A stretch of DNA of 64,000 bases from an uncultured Clostridia bacterium (GTDB lineage: Bacteria > Bacillota > Clostridia > TANB77 > CAG-508): contig CANPVP010000010.1 in NCBI GenBank assembly GCA_947581825.1, forward strand, positions 1 to 64,000, read 5' to 3'. Under the pieces are notes generated by a model. It saw only the letters and a list, made by a program, of their open reading frames with translations. It was not told the DNA's origin and ran no database searches. Below are positions 45,522-54,068 of the stretch, in pieces (position 1 is the first letter of the stretch; each line of letters opens with the position of its first letter). Both the position numbers and the translations under genes were made by a program.

Positions 45522-46842
45522 TTATTCTATAGTTCCAATTAAATCTTCATTTTCCATATTCACTATTTTCGCTTTTTTAATTACATTTTCTAAATTTTCT
45601 TTTACTTCTTCCTTTGGAATTTTTACCATTATATAATTCGTTGTATGTCCTTTAAAGTACTTTCCATCATCTTCTTCAAACAAAACATTTACATATTTAC
45701 CTATATATTTTTTATTTATTTCTGTTTGATTCTCATTTGAAAGTTTTAAAAGAATTTTACTTCTCTCTTCGTGAATTTCTCCACTTATTTGATTTGGCAT
45801 TTCTGCTGCTTTTGTGCCTTTTCTTTTAGAATATTTGAATATGTGCATTTTATAAAAATCTATTTGCTTTAGATTTTCATATGTAATTTTAAACTCTTCC
45901 TCTGTTTCCCCTGGGAAACCTACTATTACATCTGCTGTAAGTGCTACTTCTTCATAGTTTTCTCTTAAAAGATTTACACAATTTTTAAATTCTTCTATTG
46001 TATATTTTCTATTCATTCTTTTTAAAGTTTCATTACAAGCACTTTGAAGCGATAAATGAAAATGATTGCATATTTTATCTAATTTTTTTAATCTTCCAAC
46101 AAATTGTTCTGTTATAATAGATGGTTCTAAAGATCCTAATCTTATTCTTTCTATTCTATCTATTTTGTTTAATTCTTCCAAAATATCTATTAAACCTATA
46201 TCATCTTTAAAATCTTTTCCATATGATGCTATATGAATTCCTGTTATAACAATTTCTTTAATTCCCTTTTTTGCTATACTTTTTACTTCTTCCACAATAC
46301 TTTGAGGCTCTCTGCTTCTTACTCTACCTCTTGCATATGGAATTATACAATATGAACAAAATCTATCACACCCATCTTGAATTTTTATAACTGCTCTTGT
46401 TTTTTCACTATGTGTAACTGTTCCAAAATCCAAAAAGTTGATTTGCTTCATTACATCTGTAATATCTGTTTTTCTTGAATTATTCTGTATGTATTCCTCA
46501 ACATATTTTACTATATCTATTTTTTCATTATTTCCTAAAATCAAGTCTATCTCTGGTATTTGTTCTAACTCTTTTTTCCCCACTTGTGCATAACATCCAA
46601 CTGCTACAATTAAAGCAGTTGGATTTAGTTGTTTTGCTCTTCGCAACATTTGTCTTGATTTTCTATCTGACATATTAGTTACTGTGCAAGTATTTATAAT
46701 ATAGATATCAGCAATATTATCAAAAGAAACTATTTTATAACCTGAATTTATAAATTTTTGTTCCATTGCATTTGTTTCATATTGGTTTACTTTACAACCG
46801 CAAAGTGCAGAATGCTATAGTTCTATTTTTCAAATTACTCAT
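45522..46842 (-). CDS. mtaB: MtaB tRNA t6A37 methylthiotransferase, read through a +1 frameshift at CGG (439 aa)
   Basis: MtaB is a radical SAM enzyme that adds a methylthio group to t6A37 of tRNA. The radical SAM cysteines are in CDRFCSYC, followed by IPYARGRVRSREP and a TRAM-like C-terminus. The long frame starts only at MEQKFINSGYK and lacks the first 25 residues. Upstream, ATG 46840-46842 after GAGGAAAT gives MSNLKNRTIAFCTL and then CGG TTG TAA. Skipping the C of CGG (46798-46800) gives GCKVNQYETNA joined to MEQKF, the invariant family start with a cluster-binding Cys. Without the shift this cysteine is lost. Restored length (439 aa) is normal. Confidence 0.9.
46798..46800 (-). other. +1 frameshift site, in-frame CGG (mtaB)
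   Basis: Frame-0 codons are TTG CGG TTG TAA; the restored reading is TTG, skip C, GGT TGT AAA GTA. This is codon 15 of the gene. Confidence 0.85.
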
Positions 46843-46935
46843 ATTTCCTCTTTCTTCCATAATTGCTCTCTTTCCTCTTCTAAATTCTCATTCATTCGAA
46901 AAAGAAAGAAATTTTACTAGTTCTCTTTATTCTTT

Positions 46936-47937
46936 TTATTTTTTTCTACCTTCTAACACATCTAAATTGTCTAATGCTTTTCCTGTTCCAAGTGCCACAC
47001 ATGATACAGCATCTTGAGCTATCATAACATTAATTCCTGTTTTTTCTTGTAGAAGTTTATCTAGTCCATCTACTAGACCTCCACCCCCTGTTATATATAT
47101 TCCTCTGTCACTAATATCTGCTATAAGCTCTGGTGGAGTTTTTTCTAATACTGAATGTACAGCATCTACTATTAGAAGTGCTGGTTCCATTAATGCTTCT
47201 AACATTTCACTTGAATGAACTGTTATTGTTTTAGGTAATCCTGTACTTAAATCTCTTCCTCTTACATCTAATTCCATATCTTGAATTTTTGGATATACAC
47301 AACCTATATTAACTTTTAAATCTTCGGCTGTTCTTTCTCCTATTATTATGTTATGTTTTTTCTTTATATATTTTACTATCGCTTCATCAAACTTATCTCC
47401 TGCAACTTTAATAGAAGTACTAACCACTGATCCACCTAATGAAATTACTGCAACATCTGTAGTACCTCCTCCTATATCTACTATCATATTTCCACATGGT
47501 TTTGATATGTCAAGTCCTGCACCTATTGCTGCTGCTATTGGTTCTTCTATTAGATATACTTTTCTTGCACCTGCTTGTGAAGCTGCATCTATTACCGCTT
47601 TTTTTTCTACTTCTGTTACTAATGATGGTATACAAATCATTATTCTTGGTGCAAATAAAAATTTACCACATACTTTATTTATAAAATGTTTTAGCATTTT
47701 TTCTGTTACTGTATAATTTGAAATAACACCATCTTTTAAAGGTCTTGTAGCAACAATATTTCCTGGGGTTCTTCCTAACATTCTTCTTGCTTCTTGACCA
47801 ACAGCTAATACATTGCCTGTGTTATTATCAACTGCCACAACAGAAGGTTCTCTTAAAACAATACCTTTACCTTTAACATATGCAATTACAGTAGCTGTTC
47901 CCAAATCTATTCCTATATCTTGTCCAAAGCCTATCAT
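46936..47937 (-). CDS. mreB: MreB/Mbl-type rod-shape protein (333 aa)
   Basis: This bacterial actin homologue guides wall elongation. The actin-fold motifs are IGIDLGTATVIAYVKGKG (phosphate 1), MIVDIGGGTTDVAVISLGG (phosphate 2) and YITGGGGLVDGLDKLL (adenosine). GRTPGNIVATRPLKDGVI is typical of the Mbl/MreB group. Length is normal. I start at the ATG at 47935-47937, since the upstream GTG is part of the GGGTGG binding site. mreC and mreD are not adjacent, which fits an Mbl-like copy located apart from the mre operon. Confidence 0.92.
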   Translation of the reverse strand: MIGFGQDIGIDLGTATVIAYVKGKGIVLREPSVVAVDNNTGNVLAVGQEARRMLGRTPGNIVATRPLKDGVISNYTVTEKMLKHFINKVCGKFLFAPRIMICIPSLVTEVEKKAVIDAASQAGARKVYLIEEPIAAAIGAGLDISKPCGNMIVDIGGGTTDVAVISLGGSVVSTSIKVAGDKFDEAIVKYIKKKHNIIIGERTAEDLKVNIGCVYPKIQDMELDVRGRDLSTGLPKTITVHSSEMLEALMEPALLIVDAVHSVLEKTPPELIADISDRGIYITGGGGLVDGLDKLLQEKTGINVMIAQDAVSCVALGTGKALDNLDVLEGRKK

Positions 47938-48015
47938 TGCTTCCACCCTTTCCTATAGATGAATTTAAAATTTTCTTTCTACTAATTATTTTATCCAAAA
48001 AATTTTAATTTCATA

Positions 48016-48049
48016 ACAAAAAGTAACGAACTTGTTACAAGTTCGTTAC
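48016..48049 (-). terminator. Intrinsic terminator after the 48112-48582 gene
   Basis: A 12-bp perfect stem (GTAACGAACTTG at 48023-48034 with 48038-48049) has a 3-nt loop and is followed on the minus strand by TTTTTG. Confidence 0.85.
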
Positions 48050-48111
48050 GATTATATTACATATGTTTATATATTTCAATACTTTTTATATTTTATTTAT
48101 ATATATTTATC

Positions 48112-48582
48112 TTAAAAGATTAATGTAGTAACTAGAATACCTGTTAAAAATCTTGTTCTTATATCATCTGATATTAATTCCTGTTCTGTATATTCTCTTT
48201 CTTTATCAACTACACTTACCTCATATCTATATATATTAGAAAAATTAAATCTTGATTCAAAAGGAATTTCTTGATTACTTTCAAGATTTTCTACTTTTAA
48301 GTATTTACTTCCTAAATATGTGTCTCTTTCAGAATATAAATCTATTTTTATATATTTTTGTTCAATTTTACTATCAGTATCATTTTTTATTGTTCCTTTT
48401 ATAAAACCACTTTGTCTTGTAGCTTTTGATTCATTAATTGTTATTTTGGGAGATTCGGTAATTACTTTTCCAGAAAAATTTTTATACATACCTATTAGTC
48501 CAAAATATATTAAAACATCTGATAAAATCCAAAATACTATGACCATTAGAGCATACGTGCCGAATTGTTTCATTCTATTCAT
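48112..48582 (-). CDS. Membrane-anchored protein with a beta-rich outer domain (156 aa)
   Basis: One helix (about residues 9-32, TYALMVIVFWILSDVLIYFGLI) precedes a domain with RQSGFIKGTIKNDTDSKIEQ and KYIKIDLYSERDTYLGSKYLK. This resembles the FxLYD-type beta-sandwich found in Firmicute exported proteins. A second hydrophobic stretch (TRFLTGILVTTLIF) closes the protein. The function is unknown. It is the last gene of the run containing the transglutaminase-like genes and has a terminator behind it. GGAG is 7 nt before the ATG. Confidence 0.65.
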   Translation of the reverse strand: MNRMKQFGTYALMVIVFWILSDVLIYFGLIGMYKNFSGKVITESPKITINESKATRQSGFIKGTIKNDTDSKIEQKYIKIDLYSERDTYLGSKYLKVENLESNQEIPFESRFNFSNIYRYEVSVVDKEREYTEQELISDDIRTRFLTGILVTTLIF

Positions 48583-48618
48583 AAAAATTCTCCATTCTAT
48601 TTCTTTATTATTTTTATA

Positions 48619-48675
48619 TTATACTACAAAGCCATTATTTTGTAAATAATTCAAAATTTTATCTATCAAACTCAT
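48619..48675 (-). pseudogene. Remnant of the small gene that follows the transglutaminase copy (18 aa)
   Basis: The ORF starts in a TAATG overlap with the gene above and reads MSLIDKILNYLQNN before stopping after 18 residues. The paralogous unit at 51193-51399 starts MSLLDKILSFFGKKNN in the same overlap but continues to 68 residues. The short form looks like a truncated copy left by the duplication. Confidence 0.55.
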
Positions 48676-50597
48676 TATCTTCCATCTCCTTCACTATTAT
48701 CGTCAAAAGAAATTTCTCCCGAACTTGTTGCCTTTTCTTCTTGTACAGTTTGTGATGATTCCCATATTGTTTTTCCTCCATACTTTTCTTTATCCTTTTC
48801 ATAACAGTCAAACTTTTTCTCAAATTCTTCTTGTGATAACAGTATAAATTTTCCAGCCTCTTTGTCTGCATAGAAAAATCTTTTTCCTTCTTCTCCTAAA
48901 TCAAAATATGTAAATAACACTGCTTTTTTGCTTTGATCCGCTTTATCATATACCCTATCTGCTATGCATCTTTTTAATTGTAAATTTCCGTTGTCGTCAA
49001 ATAGGATTCCTGCTATAACTCCAGTTGTCGAATTTATACAATCAGCAAATTCTGGACAATATGCTTCCAAAGCATTAAACTTTTCTCTAATATTGTCATC
49101 CCAATTGGTTGTATTCCTATTTATTTCTTCGATTTTATCAATTAATTTTCCTATTGGAAACTTTCCTCTTTCGTTTGCTATTCCTATACTTGTATATACT
49201 TTTCTTAAACTTTCTTCATCCATGCTTATTGTTTCCATCTTTTCTAACTCATCATTTTTATGACATTCATAATCTTTTCCAGTTTCATCTATATCTAACT
49301 TTCTTATATCTTCATAACTTACACAAAAGTGTTCTGGTCTTGCTCCATACCTATTATCTCTTAAATTCCAAGTTGAATCCACTATTGTGTTTCCTCTAAT
49401 AATTCCATTTTCTGTCGGTATCTCAACATTCTTCACTAACAAATACATGTGATTTGGTGACATAATTTTCTCACTCTCTACTCCTATACGTTTATACATA
49501 TATTCTGTTATTTGTGATATACCATTACAAACACCCTCTCCATTTACTATAATCCTCCACAAAGCTCTTTCATCCCCATGATCCTCAACTTCTGTTCCTT
49601 GTTCAGGACAAAAAGATACTCTTTTTCCAATAGCATTATCTATATATGCCATCTTCTGTATATCTGTCCATTCTGGTTTTAATTCAGATAATACAGATTC
49701 TATCCATTCTTCTGCTTCTACCACTTCTTTTCCATATGAAAATGTAATTGCTGCTCTTAAACTATCTGCTACATATACATTAGGACATATTTTGCATAGT
49801 TCTATAATTTTTTTTCTTATATTTTGATCTTCTATTTCTGTTAATGGTATATTTTCAATATAGAGCAAACTATCTAAATCCCTATATTTATTCAAATCTT
49901 CATCTAAATTTGGTATAATTCTGTTATCTTTTCTGAAATCAAAATCTTCAGAATCCCAGTCCATCTCGTATAATTTCATTTGTAGTACTTCTTCATATTT
50001 ACTATCTATTCTGCTCATATCTAATTTATTTTTTATTTTATTAGGCAAGCCTGCTAAAACTAATCTCTTTTCACCTTCTGTTAGACCAAGTTCATCCAGT
50101 CTATAAACAACTTCTAAATTTTTTTTCTCGTTATAATTAATATTTCTAATTATATCTACAACAGTTATATCCTTTTTTCGAAAAAACTCCTTGTTTTCTT
50201 TTATAAATATAATTATTTTTTCGTTCGATTTAAATGTTTGTATTGTTTTTCTAATCTCATCTGGTGATGTCAAATATTTAATTATCATTTTCTCTTTTTT
50301 TTCATCATCATCCAAAAGTGGTATAAGTACTTCTTTTTTTAATTCTAATTCCGTCATAAGCTCTTCATCTTCCAATATTTTTATTATCATATTGTCAGAC
50401 ATACTTTTTATAATATTAATCCAGTCAGAACTAATAAATATACCAAGTCCTTTTATACTATTTTTTTTTCTTAGTATCTCTTCTTTCTCTTCATCAGATA
50501 ATTTTTTGATTCTTTCTTTTAATTCATATATCCCCATTCTTGCAGATTCATTCTCATTTTGAAGTACTTCTAAAAGATTTTTAAAACTTTCTTCCAT
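48675..50597 (-). CDS. Transglutaminase-like cysteine protease-fold protein, copy 1 (640 aa)
   Basis: The core carries the triad of the transglutaminase/protease superfamily: Cys in NGEGVCNGISQITEYMY, His in SPNHMYLLVKN and Asp in IVDSTWNL. A segment SFCPEQGTEVEDHGDERALW precedes the Cys. There is no signal peptide, so it is probably cytoplasmic. The N-terminal half is helical and repetitive in character. It is a close paralogue of 51399-53141 but has an extra segment of about 60 residues (around 65-125). The function is unknown. Confidence 0.75.
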   Translation of the reverse strand: MEESFKNLLEVLQNENESARMGIYELKERIKKLSDEEKEEILRKKNSIKGLGIFISSDWINIIKSMSDNMIIKILEDEELMTELELKKEVLIPLLDDDEKKEKMIIKYLTSPDEIRKTIQTFKSNEKIIIFIKENKEFFRKKDITVVDIIRNINYNEKKNLEVVYRLDELGLTEGEKRLVLAGLPNKIKNKLDMSRIDSKYEEVLQMKLYEMDWDSEDFDFRKDNRIIPNLDEDLNKYRDLDSLLYIENIPLTEIEDQNIRKKIIELCKICPNVYVADSLRAAITFSYGKEVVEAEEWIESVLSELKPEWTDIQKMAYIDNAIGKRVSFCPEQGTEVEDHGDERALWRIIVNGEGVCNGISQITEYMYKRIGVESEKIMSPNHMYLLVKNVEIPTENGIIRGNTIVDSTWNLRDNRYGARPEHFCVSYEDIRKLDIDETGKDYECHKNDELEKMETISMDEESLRKVYTSIGIANERGKFPIGKLIDKIEEINRNTTNWDDNIREKFNALEAYCPEFADCINSTTGVIAGILFDDNGNLQLKRCIADRVYDKADQSKKAVLFTYFDLGEEGKRFFYADKEAGKFILLSQEEFEKKFDCYEKDKEKYGGKTIWESSQTVQEEKATSSGEISFDDNSEGDGR

Positions 50598-50677
50598 ATA
50601 TTCCCTCTTTGTTTTATGTTTCTATAATTTTAACATATACTTATTTTTTCAAACTTTCATTTTTGTAAAATTTTGAA

Positions 50678-51178
50678 TTAGCTCTTAAAATAACTACTTT
50701 TATCTTCTAGTTGATCAAATTTACATTGTCTTAAAATTTCGTATGCTACTATTGCTACTGCATTTGATAAATTTAAAGATCTCAAAGTTGGTCTCATTGG
50801 AATTCTTATTGATTTATTTAGATATTTTTTCAAAATATCTTCTGGTAATCCTTTAGTTTCTTTTCCAAATAGAACAAATACTTCTTCCATTTCAGAATAA
50901 TCTACTTCTGAATAGGTATTAGGGCCTTTAGTCGTTACAAAAAACATATTATTTTCTTCTGGTCTGTATTTATCTAAAAATGCTTTAAATGATTCATGTT
51001 CTTCAATTTCTAATTTATCCCAATAATCTAATCCAGCTCGTTTTACAGATTTTTCTGATATATCAAATCCTAATGGCTTTACTAGATGTAATTTACCTCC
51101 TGTTGCAGCACAAGTTCTAGCAATATTTCCTGTATTTTGTGGTATTTCTGGTTCTACTAATACTATGTTTAATTTCAT
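50678..51178 (-). CDS. trmL: tRNA (cytidine(34)-2'-O)-methyltransferase TrmL
   Basis: This small SPOUT enzyme methylates the wobble nucleotide of tRNA-Leu. Motifs are EPEIPQNTGNIARTCAATG, VLFGKETKGLPEDIL and IPMRPTLRSLNLSNAVAIVAYE. Length (166 aa) is normal. It sits between the two transglutaminase-like copies on the same strand, so the duplication brackets a housekeeping gene. AGAGGA precedes the ATG. Confidence 0.95.
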   Translation of the reverse strand: MKLNIVLVEPEIPQNTGNIARTCAATGGKLHLVKPLGFDISEKSVKRAGLDYWDKLEIEEHESFKAFLDKYRPEENNMFFVTTKGPNTYSEVDYSEMEEVFVLFGKETKGLPEDILKKYLNKSIRIPMRPTLRSLNLSNAVAIVAYEILRQCKFDQLEDKSSYFKS

Positions 51179-51192
51179 TTTTTTCCTCTTTT

Positions 51193-51399
51193 CTAAAACT
51201 TCAATCCTTTACTAATTCCTAATCCATCTCCAACGCATATACGAGTTTCCACTCTACTCTTTCTTTTAATATCATGTGACTGTACTTTTAATTCTTCTTG
51301 AAAGTTAGTCCTTCTGCTTCTTTGCTCTGTTGCCTCCATTAGCATTTTATGATTATTCTTTTTTCCAAAAAAACTTAAAATTTTATCTAGTAAACTCAT
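51193..51399 (-). CDS. Small unknown protein after transglutaminase copy 2 (68 aa)
   Basis: The start overlaps the stop of the gene above (TAATG), so the two are probably translated together. The product MSLLDKILSFFGKKNN...RSRRTNFQEELKVQSHDIKRK is basic, with an amphipathic N-terminal helix. I do not recognise it. A shortened version follows the first transglutaminase copy at 48619-48675. Confidence 0.6.
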   Translation of the reverse strand: MSLLDKILSFFGKKNNHKMLMEATEQRSRRTNFQEELKVQSHDIKRKSRVETRICVGDGLGISKGLKF

Positions 51400-53141
51400 T
51401 ATCTTCCATCTCCTTCACTATTATCGTCAACAGATGGTCCTCCCGAACTTGTTGACTTTTCTTCTTGTACAGTTTGTGATGATTCCCATATTTGTTTTCC
51501 TTCATGATTCTCTTTATCATTTTCATAACAGTCAAACTTTTTCTCAAATTCTTCTTGTGATAACATTATAAATTTTCCATTCTCTTTATCTGCATAAAAA
51601 AATCTTTTTCCTTCTTCTCCTAGGTCAAAATATACAAATAAAACTGCTTTTTTGCTTTGATCCGCTTTATCATATACCCTATCTGCTATGCATCTTTTAA
51701 ATTGTAAATTTCCATTGTCTTTAAATAATGTTCCAGATATAATTCCAGTTGTCGAATTTATACAATCAGCAAATTCTGGACAATATGCTTCCAAAGCATT
51801 AAACTTTTGTCTAATATTGTCATCCCAATTGGTTGTATTTTTATTTATTTCTTCGATTTTATCAATTAATTTTCCTATTGGAAACTTTCCTCTTTCGTTT
51901 GCTATTCCTATACTTGTATATACTTTTCTTAAATTGTCTATATCCATGCTTATTGTTTCCATATTTTCTAACTCATCATTTTTATGACATTCATAATCTT
52001 TTCCAGCTTCATCTATATCTAACTTTCTTATATCTTCATAACTTATACAAAAGTGTTCTGGTCTTGCTCCATACCTATTACTACTTAAATTCCAAGTTGA
52101 ATCCACTATTGTGTTCCCTCTAATAATTCCATTTTCCGTTGGTATCTCAACATTCTTAACTAATAAATATGTATGATTTGGTCCCTTAATTTTCTCACAC
52201 TCTATTCCTATACGCTTATACATATATTCTGTTATTTGTGATATACCGTTACAAACACCAACTCTATTTACTATAATTCTCCACAAAGCTCTTTCATCGC
52301 CATGATCCTCAACTTCTGTTCCTTGTTCAGGACAAAAAGATACTCTTTTTCCAATAGCATTATCTATATATGCCATCTTCTGTATATCTGTCCATTCTGG
52401 TTTTAATTCAGATAATACAGATTCTATCCATTCTTCTGCTTCTATCACTTCTTTTCCATATGAGGCCTCTCTTTTTAAACTATCTGATATATATATATTA
52501 GGGCAGATTTTGCATAGTTCTATAATTTTTTTTCTTATATTTGGATCTTCTATCTCTGTTAGTGGGGTTTCAATATATATCAAAGTATCTAAATCTCTGT
52601 ATTTATTTAAATCTTCATCTAAATCTGGTATAATTCTGCCATTTTTTAGCATCTCTGCAAGAGTAAAATTCATTCCACTATCATATAATCTTATTTGTAG
52701 TACTTCTTCATATTTGCTATCTATTCTGCTCATATCTAATTTATCTTTTATTTTATTAGGTAAGTCTGCTAAAATTAATCTCTTTTCACCTTCTGTTAGC
52801 CCCAATTCATCCAGTCTATAAACAACTTCTAAATTTCTTTCCTCGTTATAATTAATATTTCTAATTATATCTACAACAGTTATATTTCTTGTTTTTAAAA
52901 AATCCTTGTTTTCTTCTATAAAAGAAATTCTTTCCGCTATTTCTAGTTCATTTATAATATCAATCCAGTCAGAACTAATAAACATACCAAGTCCTTTTAT
53001 TCTATTGTTTTCTCTTAGTATCTCTTCTTTCTCTTCATCAGATAATTTTTTGATTCTTTCTTTTAATTCATATCTTCCTATTCTTGCACATTCATTCTCA
53101 TTTTGAAGTATTTCTAAAAGATTTTTAAAACTTTCTTCCAT
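51399..53141 (-). CDS. Transglutaminase-like cysteine protease-fold protein, copy 2 (580 aa)
   Basis: It has the same layout as copy 1, with Cys in NRVGVCNGISQITEYMY, His in GPNHTYLLVKN and Asp in IVDSTWNL. The C-terminal thirds of the two copies are nearly identical, whereas their N-terminal regions differ in length: copy 2 lacks the 65-125 segment. It begins the minus-strand run tgl2, small gene, trmL, tgl1, small remnant, membrane protein. A good promoter precedes it (53171-53199). The substrate and role are unknown. Confidence 0.75.
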   Translation of the reverse strand: MEESFKNLLEILQNENECARIGRYELKERIKKLSDEEKEEILRENNRIKGLGMFISSDWIDIINELEIAERISFIEENKDFLKTRNITVVDIIRNINYNEERNLEVVYRLDELGLTEGEKRLILADLPNKIKDKLDMSRIDSKYEEVLQIRLYDSGMNFTLAEMLKNGRIIPDLDEDLNKYRDLDTLIYIETPLTEIEDPNIRKKIIELCKICPNIYISDSLKREASYGKEVIEAEEWIESVLSELKPEWTDIQKMAYIDNAIGKRVSFCPEQGTEVEDHGDERALWRIIVNRVGVCNGISQITEYMYKRIGIECEKIKGPNHTYLLVKNVEIPTENGIIRGNTIVDSTWNLSSNRYGARPEHFCISYEDIRKLDIDEAGKDYECHKNDELENMETISMDIDNLRKVYTSIGIANERGKFPIGKLIDKIEEINKNTTNWDDNIRQKFNALEAYCPEFADCINSTTGIISGTLFKDNGNLQFKRCIADRVYDKADQSKKAVLFVYFDLGEEGKRFFYADKENGKFIMLSQEEFEKKFDCYENDKENHEGKQIWESSQTVQEEKSTSSGGPSVDDNSEGDGR

Positions 53142-53170
53142 ATATTTTTCCCTCTTTTTTTATCTTTATA

Positions 53171-53199
53171 ATTTTAACATATAATTATTTTTTTTTCAA
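53171..53199 (-). promoter_or_regulatory. Predicted promoter of transglutaminase copy 2
   Basis: On the minus strand TTGAAA (53194-53199) and TAAAAT (53171-53176) are 17 nt apart. A similar sequence precedes copy 1 but with 14-nt spacing. Confidence 0.45.
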
Positions 53200-53283
53200 A
53201 CTTTCATTACAACTTAAAACGTCTTATTTTGTTTAACTTAATCGAATTTTATCTATTTTCTATTTACTTATTTCGACATAAAA

Positions 53284-53292
53284 TGATATAAT
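53284..53292 (+). promoter_or_regulatory. Extended -10 promoter of hpt
   Basis: TGATATAAT (extended -10) ends 32 nt before the hpt start; the -35 region is weak (TTACTT). Confidence 0.4.
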
Positions 53293-53324
53293 TATATTAA
53301 TTATACATTTTAGGAGGAATTACA

Positions 53325-53846
53325 ATGAATATAGATGATGTAAAAGTTTTAATAAATAAAAATGATGTAAGTAAAAGAATTAAAGAACTAGCAGAGCAAA
53401 TTAATAAAGATTATGAAAATAAGCCTATTACTATTCTTTGCATTCTAAAGGGTTCTGTATTTTTCACAACTGAACTTGCAAAGCATCTTTCTCCTACTAC
53501 TAACCTTGAATTTATAGAAGTTTCAAGCTATGGTAGTGGTACTGTTCCTGGTGATATAAAAATGTTAAAAGATACTAGAGACTCTATTGCAAAAAAAGAT
53601 GTTTTAATAGTTGAAGATATTATTGATTCTGGAAGAACATTGAGTTATTTAGTTAATATGCTTAAAAATAGAAAACCTAATAGTTTAAAAATATGCACTC
53701 TTCTTAGCAAGCCTGAAAGAAGAAAAGTAGATATTGATGTTGATTATATAGGTTTTGAAATTCCTAACAAGTTTGTTGTTGGTTATGGAATGGATATAGA
53801 TGAAAAATTCAGAAATTTAGATTATATTGGTTATATAGAAGAATAA
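53325..53846 (+). CDS. hpt: Hypoxanthine phosphoribosyltransferase
   Basis: Hpt salvages hypoxanthine and guanine to IMP and GMP with PRPP. The PRPP loop LIVEDIIDSGRTLSYL is clear, with CILKGSVFFTTELAKHL and SSYGSGTVPGDIKML as the other family blocks and the C-terminal FVVGYGMDIDEKFRNLDYIG. Length (173 aa) is normal. TTAGGAGG precedes the ATG. It is a single-gene unit facing tex across junction element D. Confidence 0.97.
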   Translation: MNIDDVKVLINKNDVSKRIKELAEQINKDYENKPITILCILKGSVFFTTELAKHLSPTTNLEFIEVSSYGSGTVPGDIKMLKDTRDSIAKKDVLIVEDIIDSGRTLSYLVNMLKNRKPNSLKICTLLSKPERRKVDIDVDYIGFEIPNKFVVGYGMDIDEKFRNLDYIGYIEE

Positions 53847-53872
53847 AATAAGTATTAAATACTAAAAATATA

Positions 53873-54054
53873 AAAAACACAATTATAATTTTTCAAAAAT
53901 GCTCGTTCAAGCAAAATTTTAAAGAAATTCTAAACTAATTTTATGGCACCCTTTCACGAACAAGCGTGAACTATTTCCATAAAATTTAGTTAAGAATTTC
54001 TAATAAAATTTACTTTCAATGCGCTTTTTTCAAAATTATGATTGTTTTTTATTG
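53873..54054. repeat. Long palindromic junction element, copy D (hpt / tex)
   Basis: This copy is inverted relative to A, B and C, so its asymmetric loop follows the minus-strand gene tex. The middle stem and apical hairpin equal those of copy C. The terminal stem pairs CATAATTTT with AAAATTATAATTG and is bordered by A-rich and T-rich tracts. Confidence 0.9.
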
Positions 54055-54068
54055 TCTTTTTAATCTTT

